A stretch of DNA of 64,000 bases from Anaerolineae bacterium. GTDB lineage: Bacteria > Chloroflexota > Anaerolineae > Promineifilales > Promineifilaceae. Shown here in pieces: positions 51,228 through 61,518 of this stretch. Numbering within the stretch: position 1 is the stretch's first letter; every line of letters begins with the position of its first letter. The notes beneath the pieces are model-generated. The model saw nothing but the letters and a program-made list of their open reading frames with translations, did no database searches and had not been told where the DNA came from. Position numbers and translations under genes: made by a program. The stretch is from positions 173,089 through 237,088 of the forward strand of contig JAHDWK010000001.1 of the NCBI GenBank assembly GCA_023382655.1, written 5' to 3'.

Positions 51228-54200
51228 TTATTTGCGTACCAGTGGTAGATAGAGCCAATACGTTGGCGGCGGAGGTGTGGCGGTAGGGGTGGGGGGTACG
51301 GCCGTAGTTGTGGCTGTAGGTGTCCATGTTGGTGTCGGCGTCTGTGTGGGCGTGTTGGTTGGCGTTGGCGTATGGCTGGGCGTTGGCGTGGGTGTGTTGG
51401 TAGGCGTGGGCGTATCAGTGGGCGTTTCGGTAGGCGTCGGTGTGTCGGTAGGGGGCGTCCCCAGGACGATGGTCACGTCCAGGGTACCGTCGGTGAGATT
51501 TTCCACTATCAATACGTGCCCGGCAATCAACTCTTCGGTGGGTACGGGAATGACGGCAAAGCCGGGGCATAAGTGCCCTGCATGTTCCTCTAACACACCG
51601 GAACCAAGCAGTTGGCCGCCGTCTGTCTGGTCTCGAACTTCCACAAAGCTGTCAATAGCGCCGGTGATCAACACGGCATCGTCTGTATCCAGTACCGGCC
51701 CCTCAAACCTGACATTACAGGGCGGGGGTGGTTCATCTGTGGGTGTTGGTGTAGGTGTGTAGGTTGGCGTGGGTGTCATGCTTGGCGTTGGCGTATGCGT
51801 GGGTGTGGGTGTCATACTGGGTGTTGGTGTCGGCCCACCAGGCAAAATGCCAATGGTGTGGGTGGCGACGAGTGGTTGTCCAGGCGGAATCTGGTTTTGG
51901 AAATAGGGACTAACTATCGTTACCGTAATCGTTTTCACGCCTTCATCCGGCCAGCTAAGAGACACGACATCGGTGATACCACCGACATGGGTGATGGGGG
52001 CGTGTCCCTCTATTTCCCAGGTGTAGGTCAGCGGGTCGGTGAAGAGGAAATACGTCGCGTCGGCGGTGAAGGTGTAGGTGGTATTGGTTGTGCCCGTTTC
52101 CGGGCCACTGATGGTGGCCGTACCATAGCCAACTTTCCGCCAGGTGGTGGTATCGTGCAGGCCACCATTGTACTCCACCAGCAGGCGTCCGCCGGGATAA
52201 TTTTCCGGCAGCGCCACCTGGTAAGCTGGCGTTACCCACATCCCATCGCAATTGCCTGGTATACAGTTGCGTGTCTGACCGTCCGGGTCGGGCTGGCCGT
52301 CTACGGCAAATGGCAATGACCACGTTTCCCTATCCAGCGAATCGGCAAAGAAGGTGATAGGCGGCTCTGCCCCCGAATCAGAGTCAAACAGGCTGACATA
52401 GGCCGTTTGTCCGGCAGCCGTTTGGGGTAGGGGGGCGTAGGGCAGTTCGGCAAATTGACCGGTGAGGTTCCAGTTTTGTACCAATGAGCGCATGGCATAG
52501 ACGGCCACGCCATGGGGGTTGTGCGCCGTCGGGTTGTCCAGCAGATGCAGGTTGCGAGCGTTGGCATCTCCGGGCACGCTGCTGACGTAGGACGGCGGCC
52601 CGGCCCAAATCTGGTAGCTGTTTTCTGACGCGCCACTGAGGGAAGTGATGTCCAGATTGAGATAACGGTCACCGGTGACGGGGTCTACCAGGATGCCCGG
52701 TACGTTACCGAGCAAGTTAATCTCGAAACTACCCACCGTGCCACCAGAGTTTGCCGGGACGCCGGGGCCGGCATAATCGTAACTTTGGTCTGCGCCGGGT
52801 GAGACCCACTGCAAATCGGTCAGATGGTTGCCGTTGTCACGCGAGCCATCACCCACCTGTCCGATATAGGAAGCCAAGTTGGTGCGAATGATAGTGGCAG
52901 GCTGCTGCTGCCAGTAATAGAGTTCGTACAAGGTAGCGGTATTGAGGGTAGCGTTATAATTAGCCGGCTCACCGCAATTACCAGGGGAACCAGTGCCACG
53001 ATTTTCATCTACGCGCACCAGCCACAGGGGGTTAACCTGCTCAAAATCCAGCGTACCGGATAAGACCAACCCCAGTTCGCCGGTGTCCAGTTTGCAGGGG
53101 TTTTTGCGCTGATCTTCACCGGCCACGCAGCTTGTGGTGAGGGTGGGGGACAATCCCTGAGAGACGGCAATTTGGGTGCGGGGGACGGTGAAGGGGCCGC
53201 TGCCGTTGGCGTTGATGGAGTCGGGGTCGAACAGTTCAATGCGCACCGTGTCATAGGGGTAGTCGCCGGGAATATGGATGAGATGACGGAAGGTGTAGAA
53301 ACCGGGCGCCCAGGGACTGTTGAGGGGCGAGTAGGCGTCGCCGTAGGCGGTGCAGATTTCCGGGCCAAAGACGCTGGCGCTGGCGGCTTTGACCAAGCCG
53401 AGGTTGGCGGTGGATTGGGGATAGATTTCGCTGCCGCCGTGATAGAGGGCGGGGATGCGGTCGGTGCGGGGCAGGATGTTGACGACACGGCCGTCCACCG
53501 CACTGCCCATTTCATTCACGGCCGTGACCGTAATGGGCTGCAACCCCAGGCTATCCCAGGCGAAAATCAGGCTGTCGCTGAGGCCGCCGGTATGGGTGAT
53601 GGTCTGGCCGTCGGCCTGCCAGACGTAGGTGATGGGTAAGGTGGCGGTGGGGTTGGCTGTGGCTGTAAATGTATATTCCACCCCGGCGACGGCATCGTAA
53701 CGGCCGTCCAGGGTGACGGCCGTGACCGGCATAGCCAGTTGGCCGCAGTTTTCGTCCCAGCCCCTGAATTCCAGCAGCAGGTAGGATCCCTGCCCACCAT
53801 TGTTGCTCAACTGATAACCGGCCAGGCGGAAGAGGGCAAAACCAGACATCTGGTAACGGGCATTGCTGCCTACCCCGGCAATATTGTTGTAAATGGGCAG
53901 GCGCAGCACCCGCCCCAGATCAATATGCTCTTTTAGTACATCTCCTAAGGCGAAAGCATTGACCGCGCCAACACTGGCCATAACCCAATCGTTCAGATGC
54001 ATGGAGGTATCATAGGGGTCGTTATACTCAATGTAACCATAAACCGGATGGGGAAACGGCGGGTTAGGGGGGTCCTGCCCGGGAGCTACCGTCACATAAT
54101 CCTGGCTATTGCCCGGCCACGTCATGCTGCGGGTCAATTCGCCACTGCTGCCCGAAACATATTGGTTCCACGCTAGCCAGCCAAAACCACCTGCCCCGCC

Positions 54201-55970
54201 GCCATTTTGCACCAGGAACATGTCGCCTTCACCCACTATTTCTCCGTTTGCGCCAGGCCCGATCAGCGGCACATTGGGCCTGTGGTTGATAAAACTGGCG
54301 TAGGGTGGCACTGGCTGGGGGTAAAAGTTGGGCGACCCGACCACAATGTCTTCATAGAGCGCCGGGGTGACAGAGCGCTCGCCTTCGTGGATGATGATGG
54401 GGAAGGCGGAGCAGCCGACGGTGGGGTCGGCGACGGGTGGCGGCGTGGGCAGCGTCACCTGCCACATATAGGTATCGTAGTAGATACCGCCTTGATAGCG
54501 GGCTGTGAAAGTACCACCGTAAAATGGCGTGCAGTGCTGCGGGTCTGGATTGGTGTAGTCACAATTGTTTTCACTGGGCAGGGTGACGGTGTAAGGAGGC
54601 GTGATGAACATATCTTGGCAACTACCTGGCAGGCAGTTACGCGCGCCGCCATCAGGGTCGGGTACGCCGGGCATACCAAAGACTAATGACCAATCGCCAG
54701 GGGTGATGGTATCTACGGTGAAGGTAATGGGTGGTTGAGACCCCATATCAGAATCGAAGAGGGTTATATGGAGGGGGGAACCGGCATAGGCGGGGTCAAG
54801 ATTTACCAGGGGGATGTCTACTGGTTCGGTGTGGTAATGGTTGAGCAAGAGGTGATTGAGAGCAGTTACTTCGATGCCGTGGGCGCTATGTGATCCGGGG
54901 TTGTTTAGCGCCAGTAAATTGCGGGCGTTTACTTCACCGGGCACGGTAGCGGTGTAGATGGGGGGGCCGGCCCAGATGTCGAAGCCGTTTTCGGATGCGC
55001 CGTCCATGGTGGTGACATGGAAGTGTAAATAGCGGTCGCCGGTGTCTGGGTCTACCATGATACCCGGTGTTTCGGCGGTCAGGTTGACCTCAAAGTCGCC
55101 TGGGGAACCGGCGTCTGTGGGCACAAAGACGGGTTGATCGTAACTTGGCGATGCGCCAGGTGAGACCCAGCGCCGGTCGGTGTTGTGGTCGCCGGTATCA
55201 CGCATGCCGTCACCCACCTGCCCGGTATAACGGGACAGGTCTTGCCGCACAATGCTGCCGTCTGGCTGTTGGGCAAAGTAAAGCAGTTCAAAGAGGGTGC
55301 GGGTGTTGTAACCGGCATTGTAGGTAAGTGGTTCAGCACAATTGCCATTGCCGGGCGGCGTACCAGAACCCCGGTTTTCATCTACGCGCCAAAAATAGTA
55401 GGGGTTGATCTCTTCCAGAGTCAGGACATCGCTGATGACCAGTTGTAATTCGTCAGTAGCCATGACGCAGTTGTCACGTTGGGTGGTGCTGCAACTGGTG
55501 GTTGTGGTCACCGGCAGCCCGGCGTTTATGGCGACCTGAGTGCGGGTGATGGTGAATGTGCCGGGGTTGTCAGCGTTGATGGAGTCGGGGTCGAAGATTT
55601 CCACACGCACGATGTCGTGGGGGTAGTCGGCGGGGATGCGGATGCGGTAGTTGTAGGTGTAGAAGCCGGGCGCCCAGGGGCTGTTGAGTGGTGAGTAGGG
55701 GTCGCCGTAGGCGGTGCAGATGTGCGGGCCAAAAACAGAGGGGTTGTAATAGCTGATGATGCCCGCCCCTTTACGAATGGATTGGGGGTGTTGACTGTAC
55801 CAATTGGTGATGAGGTCAGCGCCCTGGGGGATATGGTTGTCATCGGGGGCAACGGCCGTATCCATCACAACCTGAGCCGATGAGCCGGTAAGGAAGGCGC
55901 GGGACACGGCCGTGGGCAGCAGCAGTCCTAACACCAGTACCATAAACAAAATGGACAGACGGTTTAACAT
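51228..55970 (-). CDS. Giant secreted modular protein 2 (1580 aa)
   Basis: The larger paralogue of the protein at 47291-51139, with signal peptide [14 protein letters not shown]. The module marked by [13 protein letters not shown] occurs twice (about residues 95-500 and 860-1240). Between the copies lie the TadG-like region ([32 protein letters not shown]) and a PKD-like domain (TYVWQADG). After the second copy are another PKD-like domain and a long Thr-Pro linker ([11 protein letters not shown] units). A small beta domain with Cys at both ends ([10 protein letters not shown] to [12 protein letters not shown]) follows, then a second Thr-Pro linker. The end is [11 protein letters not shown]. 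Probably a surface-exposed stalk or adhesive protein. The CTAYGD copies differ by clear point changes, so the duplication is not recent. Confidence 0.8.
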   Translation of the reverse strand: MLNRLSILFMVLVLGLLLPTAVSRAFLTGSSAQVVMDTAVAPDDNHIPQGADLITNWYSQHPQSIRKGAGIISYYNPSVFGPHICTAYGDPYSPLNSPWAPGFYTYNYRIRIPADYPHDIVRVEIFDPDSINADNPGTFTITRTQVAINAGLPVTTTTSCSTTQRDNCVMATDELQLVISDVLTLEEINPYYFWRVDENRGSGTPPGNGNCAEPLTYNAGYNTRTLFELLYFAQQPDGSIVRQDLSRYTGQVGDGMRDTGDHNTDRRWVSPGASPSYDQPVFVPTDAGSPGDFEVNLTAETPGIMVDPDTGDRYLHFHVTTMDGASENGFDIWAGPPIYTATVPGEVNARNLLALNNPGSHSAHGIEVTALNHLLLNHYHTEPVDIPLVNLDPAYAGSPLHITLFDSDMGSQPPITFTVDTITPGDWSLVFGMPGVPDPDGGARNCLPGSCQDMFITPPYTVTLPSENNCDYTNPDPQHCTPFYGGTFTARYQGGIYYDTYMWQVTLPTPPPVADPTVGCSAFPIIIHEGERSVTPALYEDIVVGSPNFYPQPVPPYASFINHRPNVPLIGPGANGEIVGEGDMFLVQNGGGAGGFGWLAWNQYVSGSSGELTRSMTWPGNSQDYVTVAPGQDPPNPPFPHPVYGYIEYNDPYDTSMHLNDWVMASVGAVNAFALGDVLKEHIDLGRVLRLPIYNNIAGVGSNARYQMSGFALFRLAGYQLSNNGGQGSYLLLEFRGWDENCGQLAMPVTAVTLDGRYDAVAGVEYTFTATANPTATLPITYVWQADGQTITHTGGLSDSLIFAWDSLGLQPITVTAVNEMGSAVDGRVVNILPRTDRIPALYHGGSEIYPQSTANLGLVKAASASVFGPEICTAYGDAYSPLNSPWAPGFYTFRHLIHIPGDYPYDTVRIELFDPDSINANGSGPFTVPRTQIAVSQGLSPTLTTSCVAGEDQRKNPCKLDTGELGLVLSGTLDFEQVNPLWLVRVDENRGTGSPGNCGEPANYNATLNTATLYELYYWQQQPATIIRTNLASYIGQVGDGSRDNGNHLTDLQWVSPGADQSYDYAGPGVPANSGGTVGSFEINLLGNVPGILVDPVTGDRYLNLDITSLSGASENSYQIWAGPPSYVSSVPGDANARNLHLLDNPTAHNPHGVAVYAMRSLVQNWNLTGQFAELPYAPLPQTAAGQTAYVSLFDSDSGAEPPITFFADSLDRETWSLPFAVDGQPDPDGQTRNCIPGNCDGMWVTPAYQVALPENYPGGRLLVEYNGGLHDTTTWRKVGYGTATISGPETGTTNTTYTFTADATYFLFTDPLTYTWEIEGHAPITHVGGITDVVSLSWPDEGVKTITVTIVSPYFQNQIPPGQPLVATHTIGILPGGPTPTPSMTPTPTHTPTPSMTPTPTYTPTPTPTDEPPPPCNVRFEGPVLDTDDAVLITGAIDSFVEVRDQTDGGQLLGSGVLEEHAGHLCPGFAVIPVPTEELIAGHVLIVENLTDGTLDVTIVLGTPPTDTPTPTETPTDTPTPTNTPTPTPSHTPTPTNTPTQTPTPTWTPTATTTAVPPTPTATPPPPTYWLYLPLVRK

Positions 55971-56128
55971 GATAGTTCCTCCCCGACAACCATGGCTGTG
56001 ATTGCCGTGTTAACTGGCCGAACGGCCGTGAACAAAACAACTGTCTAACTAACTAATAGAATAAATGATTAGACCCTTTCCGGCAATGCCGGTACAGCTA
56101 TGGCAATGGTGATCTCAGGCAAATCATA

Positions 56129-56161
56129 AGACCCGAAGGGTTTCCAAAACCCTTCGGGTCT
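56129..56161. terminator. Hairpin downstream of the PD40 protein gene
   Basis: AGACCCGAAGGGTTT and AAACCCTTCGGGTCT are perfect 15-nt arms with a 3-nt loop, placed 6 nt after the stop of the minus-strand gene 56168-57826. It has a strong GC stem but only a short T-run, so termination is likely, not certain. Confidence 0.65.
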
Positions 56162-56167
56162 GGCCTG

Positions 56168-57826
56168 CTAACGGCGGATGGTGGGCAAATAGACAAATTC
56201 GTCCAGAGCAATGCCCGCGGGCAAGTTAAAACCGCCGCCGCTGCCGGGCCACAAGGGAGCGTCGGCGCGCACGAGGATGCTGCGGCTGAGTTGGTTGCTG
56301 CCCTGGGTGACGGAAATGATATAGAGGCCCTGTTGGGTGGCGCTGCCGGTGATGATCTGGAACATGAAATTGCCGCTGCCGTCGGTGTTGATGTTGCCCA
56401 GCGTGACGCCATTTGCCTGGACAACGGCCGTACCGTTCACGGCCCAATTGGCGCCAGTGAACACAAAAACGCTGCCCGGCGCGCCCGATGCGTGGTCCAC
56501 GTTCAAGGTGGGGGGGCCGATGAAGTCGTGCAGGAAAACATCGGCTACCTGATTGGTATCGTTAGCCACCAGATTGCTGGCGTTGGAAGTGTAGGTGACG
56601 TAACGGCCACCCGCCGCCAGCGCCGCTTCCCGGCTGGCTTCATTACCAATCACACCCTGGGTGCTGACGCTGGCCAGCAGCAGGGTGTTGGTGGTGCGGT
56701 CGCGCACAAACAGTTTGCGTAGATCGGGGCTGGTGCCGGGGCTGAGGGAGGTGGCGAAGGAGTCAAAGGCCACGTAACGGCCGTCGGCGGAAACCGACGG
56801 GTCTTCGCTGCCATTATTGCCCTGCGTACCATCGGTGGCGATGCTGATGATGTGGGTGCGCCCGGTACCGGTATTGCGCAGGAAAACGTCGGCGTAGCCA
56901 TTGGCGTCATTCCCCACCAGATTAGTGGCATAGGACACAAAAACAATGTGTTCGCCGCCGCCGGAAATATCCGGCAGCCAACTTGTGCCGTTGGCCTCGC
57001 CGCCGCCATCGGTAATGCTGACGCGGCTGGTGGTACCGGTGGATGTGTCCCGCAAAAAGATGTCGGCGGTAAAGTTACCATCGCCGGCAACCAGATTGCC
57101 CGCATCGGAAGTGAAGACAATGCGCTGCCCATTGCCGTTGATGGCCGGGTGGCGGCTGTAGTCGTTGGCTTCGGCTTCGTTGCTGTCTACGCTGATGCGT
57201 TCCATGAGCAGCCCCACCCGATCCCAGCGGAAAATGTCATCTACCTGATTGGTATCGCCTCCCACCAGATTGTTGGCGGTGGAGGAAAAGACGACGTAAC
57301 GGCCGTCGCCGGAAATATCCGGGTCACGACTGTCGCCATTGGCCGTGCCGTTGATGACCACGCTCATCAGGCTGGTCTGCCCCGTCTGGCGGTCATGGGC
57401 GAATACATCGGCACGGCCGTTGGTATCATTGCTGACCAGGTTGGAGGCCAGCGAATAAAAGGCGACGATCTGGCCGTCATCGGAAATGGCCGGGGAAAAG
57501 CTGGGGCTATTGGCCTGTTCGCCGCCAGTGCGAATGCTGACGCGCTGCGTGGTGTTGGTGACGCGGTCATGCACGAAGATGTCACGCACGCCGTTGGTGT
57601 CACCGCCGACCAGGTTGTTGGCGTCAGAACTAAAGGCGATGTAACGGCCGTCGGCGGACACCGCCGGTCGAGAACTTTCGCCATTACCTTGACCACCGCC
57701 GCTGCTGACGCTGGCGCGAATGGTAGGGCCGTTGGCTTCTACGGCGTCTGGGGTGGCGCGGACGGCCGTGCCCGGAGCCAAAAGCATCAGGCCAGATAAG
57801 ATCACAAACAAAACTAAAATGCGCAT
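56168..57826 (-). CDS. Secreted PD40/TolB-like propeller protein with YLP tail
   Basis: A 552-aa exported protein with a signal peptide at about residues 1-24 (ends AVRATP). Seven or so repeats of 55-58 aa follow, each with a core like AVSADGRYIAFSS and a second part like DIFVHDRVTNTTQRVS. This is typical of the PD40 propellers found in many environmental bacteria. Conserved Asp residues in the GGDTNGxxD loops probably bind calcium. A short beta domain (about 455-530) comes next. The end is DEFVYLPTIRR, the tail shared with the large proteins nearby. The gene has a clear AAGGAGG ribosome site. Confidence 0.87.
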   Translation of the reverse strand: MRILVLFVILSGLMLLAPGTAVRATPDAVEANGPTIRASVSSGGGQGNGESSRPAVSADGRYIAFSSDANNLVGGDTNGVRDIFVHDRVTNTTQRVSIRTGGEQANSPSFSPAISDDGQIVAFYSLASNLVSNDTNGRADVFAHDRQTGQTSLMSVVINGTANGDSRDPDISGDGRYVVFSSTANNLVGGDTNQVDDIFRWDRVGLLMERISVDSNEAEANDYSRHPAINGNGQRIVFTSDAGNLVAGDGNFTADIFLRDTSTGTTSRVSITDGGGEANGTSWLPDISGGGEHIVFVSYATNLVGNDANGYADVFLRNTGTGRTHIISIATDGTQGNNGSEDPSVSADGRYVAFDSFATSLSPGTSPDLRKLFVRDRTTNTLLLASVSTQGVIGNEASREAALAAGGRYVTYTSNASNLVANDTNQVADVFLHDFIGPPTLNVDHASGAPGSVFVFTGANWAVNGTAVVQANGVTLGNINTDGSGNFMFQIITGSATQQGLYIISVTQGSNQLSRSILVRADAPLWPGSGGGFNLPAGIALDEFVYLPTIRR

Positions 57827-57919
57827 ATTGTTCTTCCTCCTTAAGTCGAACTTGCCTGCATTGTACCACCCTCTACCGCTGTTTACTGTGTGGTTGGCTG
57901 ACTGTTGCGGTACGGCCGT

Positions 57920-58789
57920 TTACGTTTCCTGTTCGCGATCATCGGACGGCCCAAAATCTTGCCACAATGCCGGTAATGATCCTTTTGCCGATGCCACGCG
58001 CCCGTAGCGGCGGTATAACCGGCGGACAGGTATGGCAATGAGCATCAGGAACAGCAGCCAGGGCGTCCAGGTAATCAACCGGTAAAGGGCAAAGTCAGCT
58101 GCCGATTGGGACGTTTCGGTCAGGTGAACGGTGGCCAATTGGGCGGTGTCACCCGGATTCCAGGCAACGGGCGTGGGCAATGGCGTCGGGCTAGCGGTTG
58201 GCTGCGGCGTAGGCGTGGGAATGAAGGGTACGATGTTAAGCGAGATGGTAGCCACGCCTGCCCGATCTGTGAGGTAATTTTGCTGCCCTTGCAAGTCACC
58301 AATTTCGTTTTCCACAACGGTCAGTTGGTCATGCACATCCAGCGTTTCAGTCATGTAAAGCGTCTGGTCAAGAAAGGTGCGGACGCGCTCCTGGTTGCTG
58401 TGCAGATTGTCCAGACGAGAGGTGAGGTCAACGGCCGTGTCCGTGACATCTTCGCCCGTGACCTGTTCATCCTTCACCGTGCCCAGCGTCTTAAAAGCGT
58501 GCAGCACCGCTTCAAAAGTGGCTGCCGGAACGCCGACGGTCAGGGTGGCATAACGGTAACGGCCGTCGCCTTCCCATACCCGCTGGCCGAGGACATAACC
58601 GTTGAACCCTGTGACGAGATTGAGAGCAGTTTGTACGGCCGTGTCCGTGTCCGTCACCAACACCTGCAAGTCACCATTTTTGATGACCAGCCGATGGGGG
58701 GAATCGTTTTGCGCGCGGGCGGGTACGGCCGTGATCACCCCTGCGCCGAACAAAACAAGCAATGTGAGTATGAGAATAATGCGTTTCAT
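57920..58789 (-). CDS. DUF4349 protein, paralogue 1
   Basis: A 289-aa exported protein. The signal peptide is about residues 1-26 (ends PARAQN). The DUF4349 core (about 32-190) has HRLVIKNGDLQVLVTDTD, then a coiled-coil part with TSRLDNLHSNQERVRTFLDQ and VENEIGDLQGQQNYL. A membrane helix near 240-262 and a short cytosolic tail end the protein. The family is linked to envelope functions without a settled role. It lies beside its paralogue at 58863-59804, 73 nt apart with an ATTACCG array between. Confidence 0.87.
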   Translation of the reverse strand: MKRIILILTLLVLFGAGVITAVPARAQNDSPHRLVIKNGDLQVLVTDTDTAVQTALNLVTGFNGYVLGQRVWEGDGRYRYATLTVGVPAATFEAVLHAFKTLGTVKDEQVTGEDVTDTAVDLTSRLDNLHSNQERVRTFLDQTLYMTETLDVHDQLTVVENEIGDLQGQQNYLTDRAGVATISLNIVPFIPTPTPQPTASPTPLPTPVAWNPGDTAQLATVHLTETSQSAADFALYRLITWTPWLLFLMLIAIPVRRLYRRYGRVASAKGSLPALWQDFGPSDDREQET

Positions 58790-58797
58790 GATCTCCT

Positions 58798-58868
58798 CCG
58801 TGTCGGTAATCGGTGATCGGTAAACGGTTATCGGTCACTGATTACCGATTACTGATAACCGATTACCG
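58798..58868. repeat. GGTAATC / GATTACC heptamer array, facing arms
   Basis: GGTAATCGGTGATCGGTAAACGG faces in turn GATTACCGATTACTGATAACC. It fills the gap between the two DUF4349 genes and reaches into the stop of the upstream one (58863). Confidence 0.87.
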
Positions 58869-59804
58869 GCTGCGCCGCCAGACAACAATTTTCCAACCAG
58901 CCACCCCCACCAGCCCAAAGAACACCAGCCAGGGGCCACAGACAATGCCATAGTAGATGCCAAAATCGGCCGTGCCCTGGGCCGTTTCCTGCAAATCTAC
59001 GGCCGCCAGTTGGACGGTATTGCCTGGATGCCAGGCTTGCGCGGTAGGGATGGGCGTGTTGGTGGGCGTGGGGGACGGTGTGGGTGTGGGAATCCAGGGA
59101 TTGAGGGTCAGGTCTACGGTGGAAAAAGCCGCCCGATCCCCCAGGTAGTTCAGGCGGCCTTGAATAACGGCAATTTCTTCTTCCACCACTTTGAGTTCTT
59201 CATTGATGCGCAGGGCTTCTTCAACGGTGGTCGCCTGGTCTAAAAAGGTACGCAGCCGGTCACGGGTGGCGATCAGATTGTCCAGACGGGATTGCAAATC
59301 TACATATTGGTCGGTGACATCCTCCCCAGAGGCGGCTTCGTTGGTGACTGTGCCCAACGTGCGGAAGGCGCGCAGGGCGTCTTCAAAACGCAGCACGGGC
59401 ACGGCCAAACGCATGGTGGCAAAGCGGTACGCGCCGTCATCCCACACTTGCTGGCTGATGATGTAACCGCCGAGCTGCACGGCCGTGTCCGTGGCCTGGT
59501 TCACGGCCGTTTCTGTGTCCTCCACGGTAATGGTCATGTGGCCGTTTTTGATGATGAGGCGCTGCTGTTGGGCGGTCTGGTGCACGGCCGTGCCAATCGG
59601 TTCTGGCGTGGCTGCCATACCGTCCTCAGCCACCACCACTACCTCCCCTTCTACTTGGACTGTTTCCACAACGGTTTCGGTGACCACACGGGTTACTTCT
59701 ACCATTTGTGCCTGTGGCCCTTCGGCCGCGCCACAGGCGATCAAAATGAGCATCAGGCAGGCCAGCAGAAACACCGGCCCGATCAGGCGTTTGGCGTTCA
59801 TCAT
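58863..59804 (-). CDS. DUF4349 lipoprotein, paralogue 2
   Basis: A 313-aa lipoprotein (lipobox LILIAC, Cys about 24). The DUF4349 core (about 80-235) has QRLIIKNGHMTITVEDTETAV and the coiled-coil SRLDNLIATRDRLRTFLDQ. A Thr-Pro stretch (PTPTPSPTPTNTP) and a C-terminal membrane helix follow. The copy next to it (57920-58789) has a cleavable signal instead of a lipobox. They may form a heteromeric coiled coil in the envelope. Both are read away from the kinase-fold gene at 59957. Confidence 0.87.
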   Translation of the reverse strand: MMNAKRLIGPVFLLACLMLILIACGAAEGPQAQMVEVTRVVTETVVETVQVEGEVVVVAEDGMAATPEPIGTAVHQTAQQQRLIIKNGHMTITVEDTETAVNQATDTAVQLGGYIISQQVWDDGAYRFATMRLAVPVLRFEDALRAFRTLGTVTNEAASGEDVTDQYVDLQSRLDNLIATRDRLRTFLDQATTVEEALRINEELKVVEEEIAVIQGRLNYLGDRAAFSTVDLTLNPWIPTPTPSPTPTNTPIPTAQAWHPGNTVQLAAVDLQETAQGTADFGIYYGIVCGPWLVFFGLVGVAGWKIVVWRRSR

Positions 59805-59956
59805 ATCTTCTCCTTGTTACCAGGAATTTGTTTTGGATTGGGTTGTTTTACCCAGGTTGATATGCATAAAACGCCGGTTGGTTGAGAATTGTTCCCACGC
59901 TGTCTGCCAGATTTATGCTTGCCAGCCGTTTCAATTCTCAATACAATCGCCGGGCG

Positions 59957-61180
59957 ATGAAAGAATCACGAATGGTAGCCGCACAATTGCAGAAACGGGA
60001 CCCGCTGGCGTGGTCGGTTTTGCTGCGCGAACAGGTGGCGGCGGATGTGGTGGTAACGGCCGTATCCAGCAAACCGCTGCGTTTCCCCTCGCATCACGGC
60101 CGTGTTACCCGCTACCTCCTGGCGCTGGAAAACCATGCCGACCCCATTACCGTCGTGGGCAAACGCACGACACCGCTGGAAGTGCAGTTTTACCAACACC
60201 TGGCCCCCAAACTCCCGCGCCTGACTCCGCCCTGTCATTTTATCCACCCGCCAGACGCCACCGAAATTGGCTGGCTGGTGCTGGCCGATGTGCCCAACGA
60301 TATTCCGCCAGACCGCTGGAGCCTGCAGGACGTGGAGGCCATTATCACCCGGCTGGCCGATTTACACGCCACGTTTTGGGATCAGGAAGATCTGTTGGAG
60401 GGGGCGGGCATGCCCCACTTTTTGGGCGGCGATACCTATTCCTGGGCGGAACTGCGCCAGGAACAGGCCATCTATTTTGACCAGGGGCCAGCGGCGATGC
60501 TCTCTGACCATGCGCTGCAACACGCCGGGCGGCTGGCGCCGTTGCTGTTGAAGGCGGCCAACGGGGTGGCCGTGATGCGGGCGATGGGCGGCTGGCCTGG
60601 CGTTTTAGGCGAAAGCCATCTGGCGGCCGCGGCCGATTTGCTGGATGACCCCGCGCCGATGCTGGAACCATTGCGCCAGCTTCCCCCCACGCTCTTGCAT
60701 GGTGCGCCGCACTCGTACCACTGGCAGTTGACGCTGTTTGACGATGTTTATCTGCTGGACTGGCAAAAGGCGGCGATTGGGCCGGGGATTTGTGATCTGG
60801 TCAATTTCCTGGAGCAGTTTGAACTGCTGTATGCGGATGGGGATCGCTGCCAGATGGGGGTACGGCCGTTCTGGCCCTTGTCCGAAGAGACGATGGTGGA
60901 CAGCTACCTGATTGGGATGCGGGCGCGGCTGGGGCCAACGTTCCAGGGGCGGGCGGTGCGGCAGGCGCTTTCTGCGGCGCGCTGCCTGTATGTGCTGGCG
61001 AACTGGTTTGCCTTGTTTGCGGAATGGTTTGCGGAGATGCCCAATCCGTATGTCTGGCAAAAAATCAATGCGCTGCCGGAAAATGAACTCATCGGCAGCG
61101 CCCACGAACCAATTGCCCGGGTACGGCCGTATTTACAGGGGGTGTACGGCCGTTTTCTTCAGGCTTATCGCTCGTTGTAG
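59957..61180 (+). CDS. Kinase-fold (APH-like) protein with degenerate catalytic loop
   Basis: A 407-aa protein of the aminoglycoside phosphotransferase/choline kinase fold. The N-lobe has VVGKRTTPLEVQFYQHLAP. The C-lobe has the helix LADLHATFWD, and the metal-binding DW motif is in YLLDWQKAAIGPGICDLVNFL. The catalytic loop, normally HGDxxxxN, reads HGAPHSYHW, so the catalytic Asp and the Asn are both replaced. It may be a pseudokinase or use another mechanism. The start is ATG 59957, 9 nt after a TACAAT -10 (59942-59947), so it is probably leaderless; the longer frame from 59882 is less likely. Confidence 0.78.
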   Translation: MKESRMVAAQLQKRDPLAWSVLLREQVAADVVVTAVSSKPLRFPSHHGRVTRYLLALENHADPITVVGKRTTPLEVQFYQHLAPKLPRLTPPCHFIHPPDATEIGWLVLADVPNDIPPDRWSLQDVEAIITRLADLHATFWDQEDLLEGAGMPHFLGGDTYSWAELRQEQAIYFDQGPAAMLSDHALQHAGRLAPLLLKAANGVAVMRAMGGWPGVLGESHLAAAADLLDDPAPMLEPLRQLPPTLLHGAPHSYHWQLTLFDDVYLLDWQKAAIGPGICDLVNFLEQFELLYADGDRCQMGVRPFWPLSEETMVDSYLIGMRARLGPTFQGRAVRQALSAARCLYVLANWFALFAEWFAEMPNPYVWQKINALPENELIGSAHEPIARVRPYLQGVYGRFLQAYRSL

Positions 61181-61193
61181 CCTGGGAGCTGAA

Positions 61194-61460
61194 CTACTGG
61201 AACAATTGCCCGGTAGCCCCCAGGTAAGCGCCAATGGCGGCGTTGCCGATGGTTAAAACCAGGGCGATGCTGCTCAGCACAATCCCGATGATCGCCAGGG
61301 TACGCTGCGCCGAATTCCGCCCCATATACCCCAACACGATACCTACAATCGCCAGCGGAAAACCACACAGAGGCACAAACCAGGCACAAAGGTTGATGAT
61401 GCCCAAAACCAGCGCGCCTATCGCCATATACTCTTCGTTTTTGTTTGTTGTCTGTTCCAT
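61194..61460 (-). CDS. Small DUF4190 membrane protein
   Basis: An 88-aa protein with two membrane helices (about 12-38 and 55-80). The sequence GALVLGIINLCAWFVPLCGFPLAIVGIVLG is typical of DUF4190 proteins, which have no known function. GGAGGATC stands right before the start. It is the last of four genes in one direction, after the M42 peptidases and the zinc-ribbon protein; a 58-nt gap with two ACGGCCGT sites precedes it. Confidence 0.82.
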   Translation of the reverse strand: MEQTTNKNEEYMAIGALVLGIINLCAWFVPLCGFPLAIVGIVLGYMGRNSAQRTLAIIGIVLSSIALVLTIGNAAIGAYLGATGQLFQ

Positions 61461-61518
61461 TTTGATCCTCCTGGTGAAATGTAACGGCCGTCAGGGGGAC
61501 GGCCGTGTTGAACATGTC

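Noticed and set aside
51280-51470. GTTGGCGTxGG-like tandem DNA repeats as a mobile element
   Set aside because: They are the codons of a Thr-Pro linker in giant protein 2. The repeat follows the reading frame, so this is protein-level low complexity.
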